A stretch of DNA of 64,000 nucleotides, taken from contig VWZL01002051.1 of NCBI GenBank assembly GCA_013396915.1, positions 186,001 to 250,000 on the forward strand, read 5' to 3'. Positions 35,901 to 47,957 of this stretch are shown here, piece after piece. How positions within the stretch are numbered: position 1 is the first letter of the stretch; every line of letters begins with the position of its first letter. This DNA is from Stercorarius parasiticus. Lineage: Eukaryota; Chordata; Aves; Charadriiformes; Stercorariidae. Below the pieces are notes generated by a model. The model searched no databases, was not told the DNA's origin, and was given only the letters and a program-made list of their open reading frames with translations. The position numbers and the translations under genes were made by a program.

Positions 35901-36682
35901 TATAAGAAACAAGCATTACTTTTATCCCAAAGGGGAAGTCAAAGATTAACACAGCCTCAAGTGGAATCTTTGTGGTAAGAAGGAAAAGTCTGAAGGGTTA
36001 CCTTAAATTACCCCAGTGGCAATTAGGTTTCGGAAGTTCAGATTCACCAGTCCACTCTCAAAAGACTAAGTCTACTCAAACAGCAGGCAATGTAATGTCT
36101 GTAAATAGCATAAAATACAATGGATTATGCAGTTAGAAAGAAATGTCTGATTTGCCAGCAGAGTTAATGAAATTCATTTGCAAAAAAAAAAAAGATATTG
36201 TGCTTGGCCTAATGTTAAAGATTTGGATTTTAACATGGGATCAGAAGAAGGAAATCAGACTCTCTAATTCCTGATACTTGGTTCTTCCAGTCTGTTTACA
36301 GAAGCTTTTTGTAGCCAGGAGTGATAGACAGCAGAAGAATGATTTTCTAATTATTATTTGTTTTAGCAGACCTACAAACTGTGCTTTGACCTAAAGATTG
36401 AGATTCCAAAGACCCATTCTCCTTGGAGAACCATGAAGCTGAAGAAACACAGACAGTCATGAACAAGTGCAACTTTTTTACCTGTCATGAGGAGAATAAA
36501 GCTTTTATCATCTTTAATAATAAATGACTACAACAGTTATTGCTTTCAGCGTAAGAAGCTGCAAGCTCAAGGTAATAGAGAATTCTCCAAAGGCATACAA
36601 TGGGGAGTAAAAGCACTATTCTAGTATAGTAAAGCAGAAATTCTTACCAAAATGGTGGTTATCCATTTAAACTGAATGATAC
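32904..36682. other. Stop-dense AT-rich stretch
   Basis: About 3.8 kb in which neither strand has an open frame of 60 codons, although such frames occur roughly twice per kilobase elsewhere in the window. It contains a CAAA-type simple repeat at 33657-33691 followed by a short C run, a short A tract near 36181 and many TAAT/ATTA motifs. No transposon is recognised. It could be plain AT-rich intergenic or intronic DNA, or could hold conserved noncoding elements, which cannot be tested from one sequence. Confidence 0.6.
33657..33697. repeat. (CAAA)n simple repeat with C run
   Basis: AAAC/CAAA-type units with CC and T interruptions are followed by a short C run. Confidence 0.85.
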
Positions 36683-38239
36683 TCAAGGAAAGAAAAAGAC
36701 CACAGTTGGGCTTTTTTGAGGCATTATAATAACAGTCAGCTGAAAGCTTTGAGTAATGAACCAGATGATAGTATGTGAGGTTGTCCATCTAAGCTTCCCA
36801 GCAGTAAGGAATTTACTATAACAATTTATGGACTTTGGTTCCCATGGAAGGAAATATGTGTATGCCTTTCCTGATGCAACTGAAAGTAAAAGCTGAAAGA
36901 CAAAGTAACAGTTCCCAGGGCTTTTCACATTAGGCTTGATTTCTGCATTAATCATCTCTATCACAAACAGTCCTTGGCTGTATTCCACAAAGACAAGGGA
37001 ATGATTTCACAAAGCAAAGGAAGACATTTTTCATTTACTTGTGGATGTCCTCAGTCTGAAAGGTAATCTTTCAATAACAGAGAAATTTAATGTGAAAGCA
37101 ACGCTATTGACAAGTAAGGTTAAATGGACCGAAGGAATGTCGAGTTTCACTTCAGATTCTAAGTAAAGACACTTGCCTTTGTGCCCGATATGTTTGCAGC
37201 TTTGAATCCTGGAAATGTTAAGGCTAATCTTAACTTCCTTTTTTTCCCCTTGCCCTTCCTGGCAATTGCCAAACTGTGTAAACCCATCATAATGCTTATC
37301 GTCTCACTTAGAAGATTTCCCACAAAACTTAAAAGGTTTTCCACAAAAAAAAAAGAAAATTTCACAAGTAAAAGGTCTGAGGTCTGAGAGATACCAGTCT
37401 GTATGAATGCACAATGTAATTCACAGCCTTCTCACCCACAGCTGGCTGCTGAGATGCTCTAAGCCTGGAACTACACACACAGTAAATCCATGTAAACTTG
37501 TGTCTGAAGTCGAAGACAGCTGATACAAAGTCAGAATTTCTTTTAATGAAGAGTTCCGTAGAAATGACTATTTAGGCTGAATGCACAGGCATTTTTTTCC
37601 TGTTTCCAGTGAGGACATTTTTCTGTGAAGCTGAAACAATGCTGAGTTTTGGTTGCTGACTTAGCCCAGTTTCCCCCAGCATTCTTGGGTGCGAGGTGGC
37701 CTAGGAGAACTTTCAGCAATGGTCATCTGCAGGGTTTGGAGAAGGATTCCCAGATCTGCCCATCCACTGGAGTACCTGTGGCATAAAGAGTGCTCCTGTT
37801 GCAGACAGGGAAACGCTGGGAGCCCAGGAGGTGAGCTGGCAAGAATTTAGACAAAGTTTCTAATAGAACTCGTTTTTCATCAAAAGTTTGCCTGACTGGC
37901 TTAATATCACAAAGTATTTTGATGACTGTTTTGCACAACAAACCCCTTTCATTGTAAGTTTCCGATCAACTTCAGTAAGTGGCAGTGTCCTCATGTCACC
38001 TAGCTTCTGGTTTATCTTTTCTTTTGTGCTGTGGAAACATTAGCATCTCTGTACTTCATGGAAGGGTTGTGATCAAGAATGTTTTTCCAGTGCTATAATG
38101 TCACTGAATTGATATATTTTCCTCTGCAAGACGAGAGTGTAGACCTGATGAACTAAAGTTCCAGGTTTTTTGTTGTTGAGTTTTTTTTAGGGGAGCAGAG
38201 GCAAGGGGAAGGGCAAAAGCAGAATAGTTTGGGGACCTC
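36683..38239. other. Unique DNA without a recognisable gene
   Basis: A minus-strand frame of 101 codons (36683-36988) and a pair of antisense frames at 37159-37387 show no domain. No repeat recognised apart from a short A tract near 37345. Confidence 0.55.
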
Positions 38240-38960
38240 TGGAGGTCATAGATTCACAGTTAGATGAGGTTGCTCAGGGCTTATCCAGGAAAGTTTTGAA
38301 AATCTCCAAGAATGGAGATTCAACAGGCTTTCTTAGGCAACTTGCTGTTTTTCCCTTGCTGCAGCTCATGTCCGTTGCCTCTTGTAATATCACTGTGTGT
38401 CTCTGGCTCTATCTTCTCTGTAACCACTTGGCAGGTAGGTGGAAGCGACAACAGTATTCCTACCTCTAGCCTTCTCCTCTTCAAATTGAACAACCCCTGT
38501 TTTGTCATTTCCTTTTCATACACCATATGCTCCAGCACCTCATCATCTTGGTGGCCCTCCGGTGGACTTGCTCCAGTTTGTCAATGTCTTTCTTGTACTA
38601 GGGACCCCAAAGCTGGAGTCATTACTCCAAATGTGGGCTTGTCTTACAAGTGCTGAATATAGAAGAACAAATGCTCCTCTTGACCTGCCAGTGAGAGTAT
38701 GCTCTTGCTAATGCAGCCCAGTAAGTGACTGTCCTTCATCGCCAGAGAGGTATACTGCTGGGTCTTGTTCACCAAGACCCCCAAATCCTTGTCTTCAAAG
38801 CTTTCTCTCCCATCAATGCCAAGTCTTTACTGTTGCATGCTGTTATTCCATCCCAGATGCAGAAGTTTGCATTGTGTCCTGGGCTTGGGAAATGGTGGAT
38901 GCATAAGTGCATTCTTCTCCATCATGCTTTAAAACCCAGTTTGTAGTCGTTGACATATTA
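38240..38960 (-). mobile_element. Old CR1 LINE fragment
   Basis: This is a reverse-complement CR1 of intermediate age. Plus-strand landmarks appear in the expected order: GATTCACAG near the 3' end, AATGGAGATTCAACAGG, CTCTGGCTCTATCTTCTCTGTA, TTGGTGGCCCTCCGGTGGAC with CTTGCTCCAGTTTGTCAATG, then GGGACCCCAAAGCTGGAGTCA and CACCAAGACCCCCAAATCCTTG. The last blocks lie within ORF2 (the complement of the family's DLGVLVD-type region is nearby). Many substitutions and small deletions leave no intact frame; the 114-codon plus-strand frame at 38312-38656 runs antisense through it and is not a gene. The 5' limit near 38960 is approximate. Confidence 0.85.
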
Positions 38961-39896
38961 CTTGAGTAATACAATCCAAATACTATTGCAGTCTCTAAGT
39001 ACTTATAGCTGTGACTGGTTTCAACCACAATGTATGGCAGGGAAAAACAACAAAATGAGACTCTAGAGTAATAATTTAGCTTTCTGATGTGAACGTTGTG
39101 TGTGTAGGATGAAAAATGTATCCCTTAGGATAATGTTTTTTTCAGTGAGGCTTTCATTTTAGCACCCAAAAGCTATAAATATTAAATGCACATCCACATT
39201 TATTGCAAATGTTACTTTGCATGTATTTGGACAGCTATATACTTAGCTATGCTTGAATGAAATACAAAATCCTTATTTGCCTAAGTAAGCATCACTAAAA
39301 TTCCTGCCACATATTCAGGCACTGGATCTTAGTGAAGGCTTCCAAAACATGGTCAGCAGCTTCTGGGCTTAGATCCCTTTGCCGACTCAGCATTCAAAGA
39401 AACAGGATGAAGAGAGACTCTTTGCCAGATAAGAGAAGGAAAAGCATTTTGTTGTTAGGATGCACAGATGGGGAATTGTGCAACTCCATTTCTCTAAAAC
39501 CACAATCTGAATAAGCCTGGGTGAGGGTTGGCAGGTGGATCCAGCAAATCAGCCTTTGAAAATGTGTCCCTACAAACCCGCCTGATGACTTACAGCAAAA
39601 TGAAGGAAAAATAAAAACGGTTGTGATGCCTTTCCTGCCACCTCTCCAATGCTCTATAAGGGGCCAAAAGCCTGCAGCACATAAATCCTATTACAGATCA
39701 TTTGCTCTTCTTATTCTTGGTTAGCTTTTACCTTTTCTTGCATATAAGAGAGTAGGGGGCATGAAGTCTTAGCAGAACTGAAATCAGTATGCGTTTTCAG
39801 TGTGGATTTTCACTCCAAGAATGGAATCAACACTTCAACTCTAAGTTAAGCAGTTTAAAACAGGCTTATCTTTTCCAAGTTAGCCATCTGGACTCT

Positions 39897-39920
39897 TCTG
39901 TTCTCAATGGTGAGAACAGA
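39897..39920. repeat. Inverted repeat, 10-base arms
   Basis: TCTGTTCTCA and TGAGAACAGA are perfect complements around the four-base loop ATGG. A second hairpin starts 26 bases downstream. Confidence 0.9.
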
Positions 39921-39945
39921 GGTGCCTAATGTGCAGGTTATTCCA

Positions 39946-39980
39946 GCAGGGTAGATACCTATCTTGGATACCTACCCTGC
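39946..39980. repeat. Inverted repeat, 9-base arms
   Basis: GCAGGGTAG (39946-39954) and CTACCCTGC (39972-39980) pair perfectly. The 17-base centre has a GATACCT motif duplicated across the arm boundary. Confidence 0.9.
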
Positions 39981-41339
39981 TTGTTTCAGTTTTCCATTTT
40001 GGAGACAAATTTTACAGCTACATATAGATTTTTCAAAGTGCTTGATTAACACTTGATATAATTTTGTGTACTTTAAGCTTAAAATATGCTTGCAAGAGTT
40101 AGGTCCTGCACATATGGAATGTGATTTTTCACTCTACAATGAAGTCATAGTAGTTCAATAGGGAGACAAGTGAAGGCCTGCATCCACTTTGTTTCACTGT
40201 TTAATCTCATTGCTCAGTTTCAGTGTATCACAAAGATCAGGAAAAGAACTATTAGAATAGGGGATGGGGTGTGTGTGTTAAAATTTTCCTTGGATCTGAT
40301 CTTGTTCTGAATCTGATGAGGTTGCTTTACTGCCTAGTGGAAAGGATTAATATTGGGCACATAAAACCGTTAACAATGGCAAAAAGTTTGACTGCAAAAA
40401 GTTGAAATATCATCAGTTTTGCGTGCACAAATTGAACTGGTAAAAAGCCAAGTATTTTCTGACCTCCTTCTGTATCTGAAATTGCTCACACAGTTGTTTT
40501 ATTATACAAAATGCTTTGCTGTGGTGTTGGAAATTCCTTGTGCTATTCCCTTTTTCTTGTGTAAGTCTATAGTAACTCTTTTGGCAATGGAGATCCAAGT
40601 ACAACCAGGGATCAGGACCAGAACTTTCTCCCCAGAATCACCAGAAATTTTAAAAAATAATTCTGCTAGGAATTCTCAAAAATAATTTTTATTTTTTTTA
40701 CAAGTTTTAAAGTGAGCTCAGAAGCACGGGCTGCAGCACTCCTGTTTCAGACCTACCTTTTGGTTATCAGCTGAAAGTGGACTTTATAGAGAATGAAAAA
40801 CCTAAAAATCCTGGGAACTCAGCACGTTGTAGGTTTGTACTTTGTTTCAATGGCTACTTTTGATCTCGTAGTGCAACTGTGGTGAGTGTTAATGGATCAG
40901 AAAAAGAGCAGTTAAAAATGATAAACAAGGTGCTTTATTCTGTACGACAAAAAATAAATGCAAACTTCTTTAGGCACTGGAGAACTCCGGTTGACTTACT
41001 GAGCTGGAAGGCTCTGCAAAGCTTTGAAATGGCTATGCAATAGCCGTGGTGATCTGAATAGGGCAGAGCAAAATATGTGACCATTTGTCACATACATAAT
41101 CTGCTAGAGTCACAAAACTTTTGTGGGACTGGATGTATGAAACAAACAACTAGTGAGCAAAGCAGTCAAGTAAACCTGATTATTTCATTCAGTTTGGGAA
41201 TAAGAGACAGTGATTTCAAGCCATTGCCTTTCGTATTTTCTGTTTCCAGAACCGAAAACCCATGAGAGAACTAAACTGTGGGAAATCAAAAGCAAATAAT
41301 ATGTTTGCATATTTCAAACACCTTCCTCACAACCTTTCC

Positions 41340-41640
41340 CACAACCGTCTTGGCTTGCTCAGCCCTGAGCCGTCCCACTGCTGTTCGAGCACCAGTACAT
41401 CATATCCCAGGCCCGGCTGACAGGGTGTGATGCTGTCGGATAACAATGCAAAGTGCCTGCAAGATTAGGGGCTGGCCCAGTGCCAAGGGCAGACCCATGA
41501 TGTATGCACCGAGTCAAGGCGCGGGATTCCCAGATGGGAGCGCAGCGGTGAAGCGGTGCTCCGCGGATGGGATAAGTGCCCTCATTATTCACACTCTGGA
41601 CAGAATAAGTGCCTCCATTATTCACACATGGGTCCACTGT
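41340..41640. other. Isolated CpG-rich patch of unknown origin
   Basis: About 300 bases stand out from the AT-rich surroundings. I count 13 CpG dinucleotides between 41343 and 41575, including CGCG twice, whereas neighbouring kilobases have very few. A 23-base unit (core ATAAGTGCC...ATTATTCACAC) occurs twice at its right edge. A minus-strand frame of 92 codons (41359-41637) crosses it and includes two VNNxGTY motifs that simply reflect the tandem unit. I do not recognise it as CR1 or as the LTR family found at 51.5 kb. It may be a fragment of another LTR, an unmethylated promoter-type island, or a foreign insertion. Confidence 0.5.
41572..41627 (+). repeat. Two-copy tandem repeat, 33-base period
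   Basis: The units at 41572-41594 and 41605-41627 agree at 21 of 23 positions and are separated by 10 bases. They sit at the right edge of the CpG-rich patch. Confidence 0.9.
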
Positions 41641-44074
41641 ATATTGAGGAAAATATGTATCTTTATTGTTTACTCAGTCACAGTGCAGTACTTTATCAAG
41701 TTTAATGTCGCTGAATTAAGTATGCAAGCACATGACCTTTTTAACCTTTTTTAAAGCTCTCCTATCATGCTGGTAGGTGATTGCAGAACTAAAAATAGAG
41801 TGACCTATTATATCACCAAGGCAAATGCTGTGCCAGTGCAGGATTTATGTCCTTTAGTAGGGGATGAATCAGATATAATCAGATGGAATTACTCTTGATC
41901 ATAATGAAATGAAACTACTACCCCATACATTTGACTTTTTTCTAAGAGTGTTCCTAATCTGAAAGCTAAAATGGAAGAAATACCAATGAAACTAACACCA
42001 TTAAAATTTAAGATAAAGTACAAAAGCAAGATACAAGTATTTTGAAAGGCTGCAAGAGATGAACAGACATTTTTCTTAAATAATACTGTGTCACAGGTAG
42101 TATACAGCCATCTATTTTGGTGTTATAGAGTACTGATGAAAGTTTTTGTAACAGCCCAAGTACATCACTTTTACTTAATGTATGTAAGAGAGCAGTCTGT
42201 ATTCAGACTCTGAAATACATCACTGAAGCCGTTTAAATCATTTTTTGTATATAACACAAATTTTGAAAGCTTTTTGGTAGAAGGCAGAGGGTAAGTGAAA
42301 AGTCCCTTTGCAGCTGTTCACATTACGTTTCATGCCAATGGGGACACCAAGGACTGAGTGACACTCACAAGCACTGCTTGGTTAGAAATGGCCCCCAAAA
42401 AGTTGCAAATCAACATTTACCAGACCAGAAAGAAGTAAGATGAAGAAGATCAGCAAAGCAACTGAGGGATTGGTCTTCGGCAGAATAGTACCACAAATCA
42501 AAAAGTCATTCACAGACAACTTACCCAATGGGCAATAAGGAGATGTTAATTCGAATGCAAGAGCTGGCACCTTTAAAAAATTACTACCAAATTGTTGGGG
42601 GCAGGGAGATGTGTCTTCCTTTCATTAAATTTAACCCAAAAATTTCTAGGAGCCAGTTTGACAGCACTTAAAAATTAATTCAAGTTAAAAAGCCCCTTGA
42701 GGAATTACTTCACGATGTAACTCTATCCATTTTGGCACGGCCAAATCCTGTTCAGTGCTGTTACCCCGATCATAGGCAAAAGCTGTGGAAATGACTGGTT
42801 TTTCTGCGTTTACATTGAAAACAGAGCAGGAAATCTACCTGAAATGGCTGATGTATCTGCTAGAATGATAGAGTGGCAGCAGCTTAAATAGCTTCTCTTC
42901 TGCTATGAACAGCTTCATTCAGACTGGTCATGTGAGGAGATATGTGTCATTTTTTTCCATTTCTAGCTTCAGTCAGTGGAAAGATTCGCAGCCGGGTGGG
43001 ATGTGGAACACCTCCAAATTTAGCACAGGCAGTTTACACTGACGGAATACGCAGACTTGGGGGGAAGCGAGGATGCTTAAAGTCCAGAGGATTTATTTTG
43101 CAGCGAACAAACAACTGTTTAGACCAGTTCACTTAAGAGGCAAAGCAGAAAAGTTGAGGTCTGGGCCTCTGGTGATCTGTATCGCCTGTGTCTTGCTGTG
43201 TGGCCTGTCTTAAGCTATTTAGACTTTGCCTCTTTACAGCTTTAGTACCCTGCCAGCACAATGGAACTATACTCACTATCCTTCTCTGAACCTTTAAATG
43301 GAAAAGAGGCTATGTGAGAACACTTTCTTATGACATAAATGCCAATTTCCTGCTCACTTGATATTTGTCCCAGATGGCCCTGGATTTTTAAACCTGTCAA
43401 AGTCCCCTAGACTAGGCACAGATCTATTGGAAAGTCTTAACAGACCATGTGAGAATGTTTGCATTGCTGAATTGCTGTTTAATAAGTCAACTTTTCTCAT
43501 TATTTATGCACAATATCCGGCACAATGCAGAAATCAGAACTTAACATCTTTGTGTTAGGTGCAATTCTTGATGCAGAGGCAGTGGAATTACCTATAGACC
43601 TAAAAAATAACCTTTTCTGCCCTCTCCCCTTCATTCTGTATCAGGATTGCATCTGGTGCTGTTCCTGCCAACAAACAAGCCTGGGTAATCTTGCTGCTGG
43701 TCCTTCTGCTGATTGGTATTGATTACTCCTCTCACCTGAACACGAAGAGAAGTCTGCATTTCCTTATTGAACTCACAAGGCCAGATGCTGAGAATACAAA
43801 CATCCTCTGCTACCCCTGCAGTAATAATAAACATTCAAAATAAGCTAGAGCACAGACCTGTTTCAACCCATTTAAAGAGATAACCAGATAACTGCCCACG
43901 ACACATTTAAAGCAGTGTTCGAACTGGTGACAAATGGAGAATGACTATCTGCAGAGCTCAGGCAGTGCCAGTGCTCATCTGGAGAAGTACCGCAGCTCTA
44001 CTCGGGAATACAAAGCAGAAGCACTCAAAGGCAGCTTAATCTGTCTAGCAATCTGTCATGCAGTTTGTTCCAAT

Positions 44075-44094
44075 TTACTAATGTAAATTAGTAA
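44075..44094. repeat. Inverted repeat, 8-base arms
   Basis: TTACTAAT and ATTAGTAA pair around the four-base loop GTAA. It is the first of two hairpins 12 bases apart. Confidence 0.9.
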
Positions 44095-44106
44095 CTGACC
44101 TGATCA

Positions 44107-44131
44107 AAACATATCCTTTGGTGATATGTTT
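44107..44131. repeat. Inverted repeat, 9-base arms
   Basis: AAACATATC (44107-44115) and GATATGTTT (44123-44131) pair perfectly around CTTTGGT. It is the second of two adjacent hairpins. Confidence 0.9.
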
Positions 44132-44513
44132 GGGTCACTGTTAGTTTACAGGCAGAATTTTTCTTTCTACCCATCCTTAACTGTGTCCTATGTAGACAGA
44201 GGCAAAATAGGGAATCCTACCACCAGCATAAAACAGAGTCTATATTTTCTGCAATATTTCATTGACTGGGAGGAAAGGAAACTAAGAATTAAGTGATGAG
44301 TGAACTGCCAGCTAACTGAAAATGCTGGTAATATTTCAACAATAAAACAATTATACGGAAAGCTATAAAGTTTAGGTATTGAATTCACCCTATACTTTTA
44401 CAGTTGGAGGCTTATAAATTTCTTCTACTGGGAAATATTAATCATGGCTGATCTTCCTCAGCAAAGCGGATAGAGGGTAATAAATGCAAGGGAAGAGAAA
44501 CATGAATCCTAAA

Positions 44514-44531
44514 ACTTGAGCTAGCTCAAGT
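44514..44531. repeat. Perfect 18-base palindrome
   Basis: ACTTGAGCTAGCTCAAGT is identical to its reverse complement, with GCTAGC at its centre. The symmetry stops sharply on both sides. Confidence 0.95.
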
Positions 44532-47286
44532 CACTTGTTTTGTTACCTTCGTTTAGAAGCTTGTAGCTTGCATTTTAATTTCACCTTAGGAACAGCCAAG
44601 GTGATGTCTCTGTTGATGCTGTAGGTATTGGCAATTTTTCTGTCTTGCTTTGTCACTCTGAGCGGTTAATTGAAGCCATCTCTTCTTCGTGCACATTTCT
44701 AAGCAGAACCCTACAGTGCTCCAAAGTCGACCTTCTTTGTGTTGTCTGCATTGTTAACTATCCTGGCCAGGACCTTACTGTTTCTATTCTCAATTATAGC
44801 TACTCCCTCTTCTTTCATCTGCACATACATAAGTTGTTTTCATTTTATACTATTTCCCTAGCCATTTCAGCTTCCTCAAATCCTTGTCTTCAATTGTCCC
44901 CACATACAGACAGCTAGATTCAAAATCGTAACTGTCTTGTTTTCACAACTTTCCCCTTCCTAATTACCTGAATGAATCACATCCTTCATTTTTAGTGCAG
45001 CCTTCAACCTTTATTTTCTCTTTTCTTTTTTCTTTTTATTTTCTACAAGCCTCACCATATCTTTGCGGATTTTCTTTCTCTGTATAGATCACTCGTCTAA
45101 GTTGTGATCTGATACCTTCCAGAAAGAAAGCAAGTGTTTTTGGCTAGCAATATGGCATTTGGGCAATGCTGACTTTATTTTCAGGTGCTTTGAAATTATG
45201 AAGTCTGGCAGATTGATTTGTGTGTTAACACCGTCTTGTTACCATTACTTTTCTCTATCCTCCCCACTTTCCCTACTTTCATTACATTTATTTGTCAGAT
45301 CTTTGTTGAAACAATGATGTTGTGTGTTATCAGTAGCAGGGAGTATCTCTGCTGTGGCAATAGTAACAGCAGGTAGCAAAGTTATGCTGGATCCTGATGT
45401 GGACCTGTGGTTGCACTGCAATAGAAGTAAAGAAGGTTTTAACTAATTTTCAGTGTTTGAATGCTGAGAAAGCTTGGGTTTAGCTCATTAGGGGTGGCTA
45501 GCTTACATGTTGACAGGTTCCCTTCCATTTCCAGGCACAGTATTTGCTCCCATCTCCTTTTCAGCGTAACAATTCTACCTCTACACATAAACGTATGCAT
45601 CATTTGTGGTGCGGTACCGAGGCTGATTTGGCACACGGATTAAGAGGCAAATGGATAGACGCAGGGGAGAGAAAGTTTCATCATAAGTCCCACAATTTAT
45701 ATTTTGAGAGCACATTTAAATAGAAGAGCTTTTGCTCATACGATATCATCCCTTTGAAGGGGTTAACCAGTATCATAGGCACAGACATCCCTGAGCGGTT
45801 TTCATATGGATCTAAAACTTGTCCCTCAATTTTAGCTTAGCAAAATTCTTGAGTTTCAAGTAGTTTCATATCTTGTGACACACTTATTACATTTTACACA
45901 CATCTGCTCTGTGGACTTGGAATTTTATATGTTATTTTCAAAAAAAGTAGAAAATTTTAATCCAGGCTGATATTTACAGTTTGACTGATGTCTGATAAAG
46001 CAAGCAGAGCAACAAAAATTCAAATATCCTAAAATTCAAGGAAGTTGCCTTGCAATACTGCTGTCTGCTAAATAGCATGTCAGTACAGTTAGGTATATCT
46101 ACTGTATCTATCACCAAAGGTTCCATCAAAGGGGCCTGATTTTGGCTCATAATATGAATTTTCCATTTTTAAGTTTGGGTGAAATTCTGACTCTTCTTGC
46201 CAGAAGCATAGATTTGAACACCTTTACTTACTGTAAAATGCCCACAGGGAGACCTGTCAAAACAAAGTAGCCAGAATGGTATGTTGGCTTTTGCTAGCAT
46301 CTCTTTCCAGCAGTATGTTTTTCCTCTAACAAAGATCAAAATTACACTGATTGGGTTGATGTATATGTGCTTGTAAAACTTGTTTTTAATGCCAGGACAA
46401 AGAAACTGGAGGTGAGCCCATTGATAATTGCTACGTAATAAGTTTGCACCAGCTGGTCTGAGTAGAAATCAGGCTTTTCATGGAATTAGCGATGATGAAT
46501 GATGACTAGATGTGCTTATAAGGAAGCAGAGACGTGTCTGGAAAGTGCTTCATCAGAATGGGACTAGAAATGGATATGGGATAAGGAAGTCAGGGGGATA
46601 CCCCACTTGCACGGTCTGCCAGATGACAAAAGGATTCAACATAATTGGTCTTGATCCACTGTTCTCAAGGGCATATCAATGGATGTTGATGATGGCTCCA
46701 GAAATGACGGAGATCCTCTCATAACATGTGGGCCAGGACGTGCATCTCACCACCCTCTGCTTAGTGGGATTCCATTGTCATCTTATCCCTCAAACAAAGG
46801 GAGGCTGGCTGTAAGGGAGACCTTTGCAAAGGGAAACAGAAGCAAAGGAAAGAGCAGGTAATAACAACTTTTGAGAATAAATATGAATGATGCAGTCCGC
46901 CAAAGAAAGTGTACAGTCAATTGGATGATAACCCACTTGCGCCAGGGACCCTAAGGAAAAGGCAAAGAGAACAAAGTCTAATGTAAATTGTAACAATGAT
47001 TTAATAACCATTCTCCTCTAGATATCTGGTTAAGCTTTTGATTTTTTTCTACCTGTTGTCCAGGTCAAGCCATTGGAATACTTCATTTACATGCATGGTT
47101 CGGATGAACAGGGCGGGTCTAGTTTCCATTTTCTGAAATTAGAGTTCCTTAGGGGCACTTTAAATCAAGCTGAAAAACCGAACTACTCCGTATCACTGAT
47201 CCCTTTACAAAACACAGGCTTCAGTGTTTCAACAAGGACAAATGAAGAGCCCTGTACCGGCCTAACCCCCGCATCAGACTGTGTCT

Positions 47287-47957
47287 GGGGACTGACCGGG
47301 TAGCAGCTCTGCTGAAAAGGACCTAGGATCCTGGTGGACATGGACCAGTAGGTTAAGCATGAGCCAGGACTGTGTCCTGCAAGTGGTGAAGGCACATTGG
47401 GCTATATTAACTAGGTGCATAGACTGGAGGGAAATGATTATTCTGCTTTATCCAGCACTCGTGAGACTGCATCTTGCATACTGGGTCCAGTTTTGTGTCT
47501 CCTAGTTACAGGATAGATACCAAAACACTACAGCGTGTTCAGCAGAGGGCTCCCAGAAGGCTGGATCATGTGCCCTGTGATTGAGAGGCTGAGGGACCCA
47601 AGCTTGTTCAGCCTAGAGAAGAGATAGCTTTGGGACCTACAAGGGTGTCATCAAAAAGATAAGCCCAGGCCCTTCACAGTGATACAAGGTGGGAAAATGA
47701 GAGGCAATGATCATTAATTGAAATGGGGGACATTCCAGCTGGATACACAGAAATAATTTTTCACTATGAGGATGAAGAACCATTGAAACATGCTGCCTGG
47801 GGAGGCCATGGTGTTTCTGTCCATGGAGGTTTTCCGGTTCCAGCTAGAGCAACCTGGTCTGAATTCAGCGTTGACTCTGCTTTGAGCAGGAGATTAAACT
47901 GAAAACCTCTTGAGATCCCTTCCAGCCTGATTGTTCTTACGTTCCTATTCTATGATG
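47287..47957 (+). mobile_element. Old CR1 LINE fragment, 3' end
   Basis: Plus-strand CR1 covering the end of ORF2 and the 3' region. Landmarks in order are GAAAAGGACCTAGGATCCTGG (the EKDLGVLV region), AAGCATGAGCCAGGACTGTGT (NMSQQC region), GTGAGACTGCATCTTGCATACTGGG (VRPHLEYC region), GATTGAGAGGCTGAGGGACC (ERLREL region), AGCCTAGAGAAGAGATAG (SLEKRR region) and a worn TTCTATGATGA tail near 47950. Stop codons and indels break every frame; for example TAG interrupts the EKRR block. Far more diverged than the copy at 10.9 kb, so considerably older. The 5' boundary is approximate. Confidence 0.88.

Larger units (their letters stand above)
38961..41339. other. Unique AT-rich DNA without a recognisable gene
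   Basis: No known gene or transposon recognised. Two hairpin-forming inverted repeats lie close together at 39897-39920 and 39946-39980. Antisense frames at 40413-40685 show no motif. Confidence 0.55.
41641..47286. other. Unique AT-rich DNA without a recognisable gene
   Basis: No gene or transposon recognised. It holds two hairpins at 44075-44131, an 18-base palindrome at 44514-44531 and a pyrimidine-rich tract at 45012-45046. Frames at 42382-43834 and 46512-47303 carry no family signature. The acceptor-like site near 42965 lacks a partner donor. Confidence 0.55.

Noticed and set aside
38312..38656. 114-codon plus-strand frame
   Set aside because: Antisense to an old CR1 fragment; LTR- and LINE-derived frames on the wrong strand are not genes.
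41572..41627. Tandem unit considered as a CRISPR-like or satellite array
   Set aside because: Only two copies with a 10-base spacer in a vertebrate sequence; a local duplication is sufficient.
43900..43940. GTTCGAAC near 43918 considered as a tRNA B box
   Set aside because: No matching A box, acceptor stem or cloverleaf around it.
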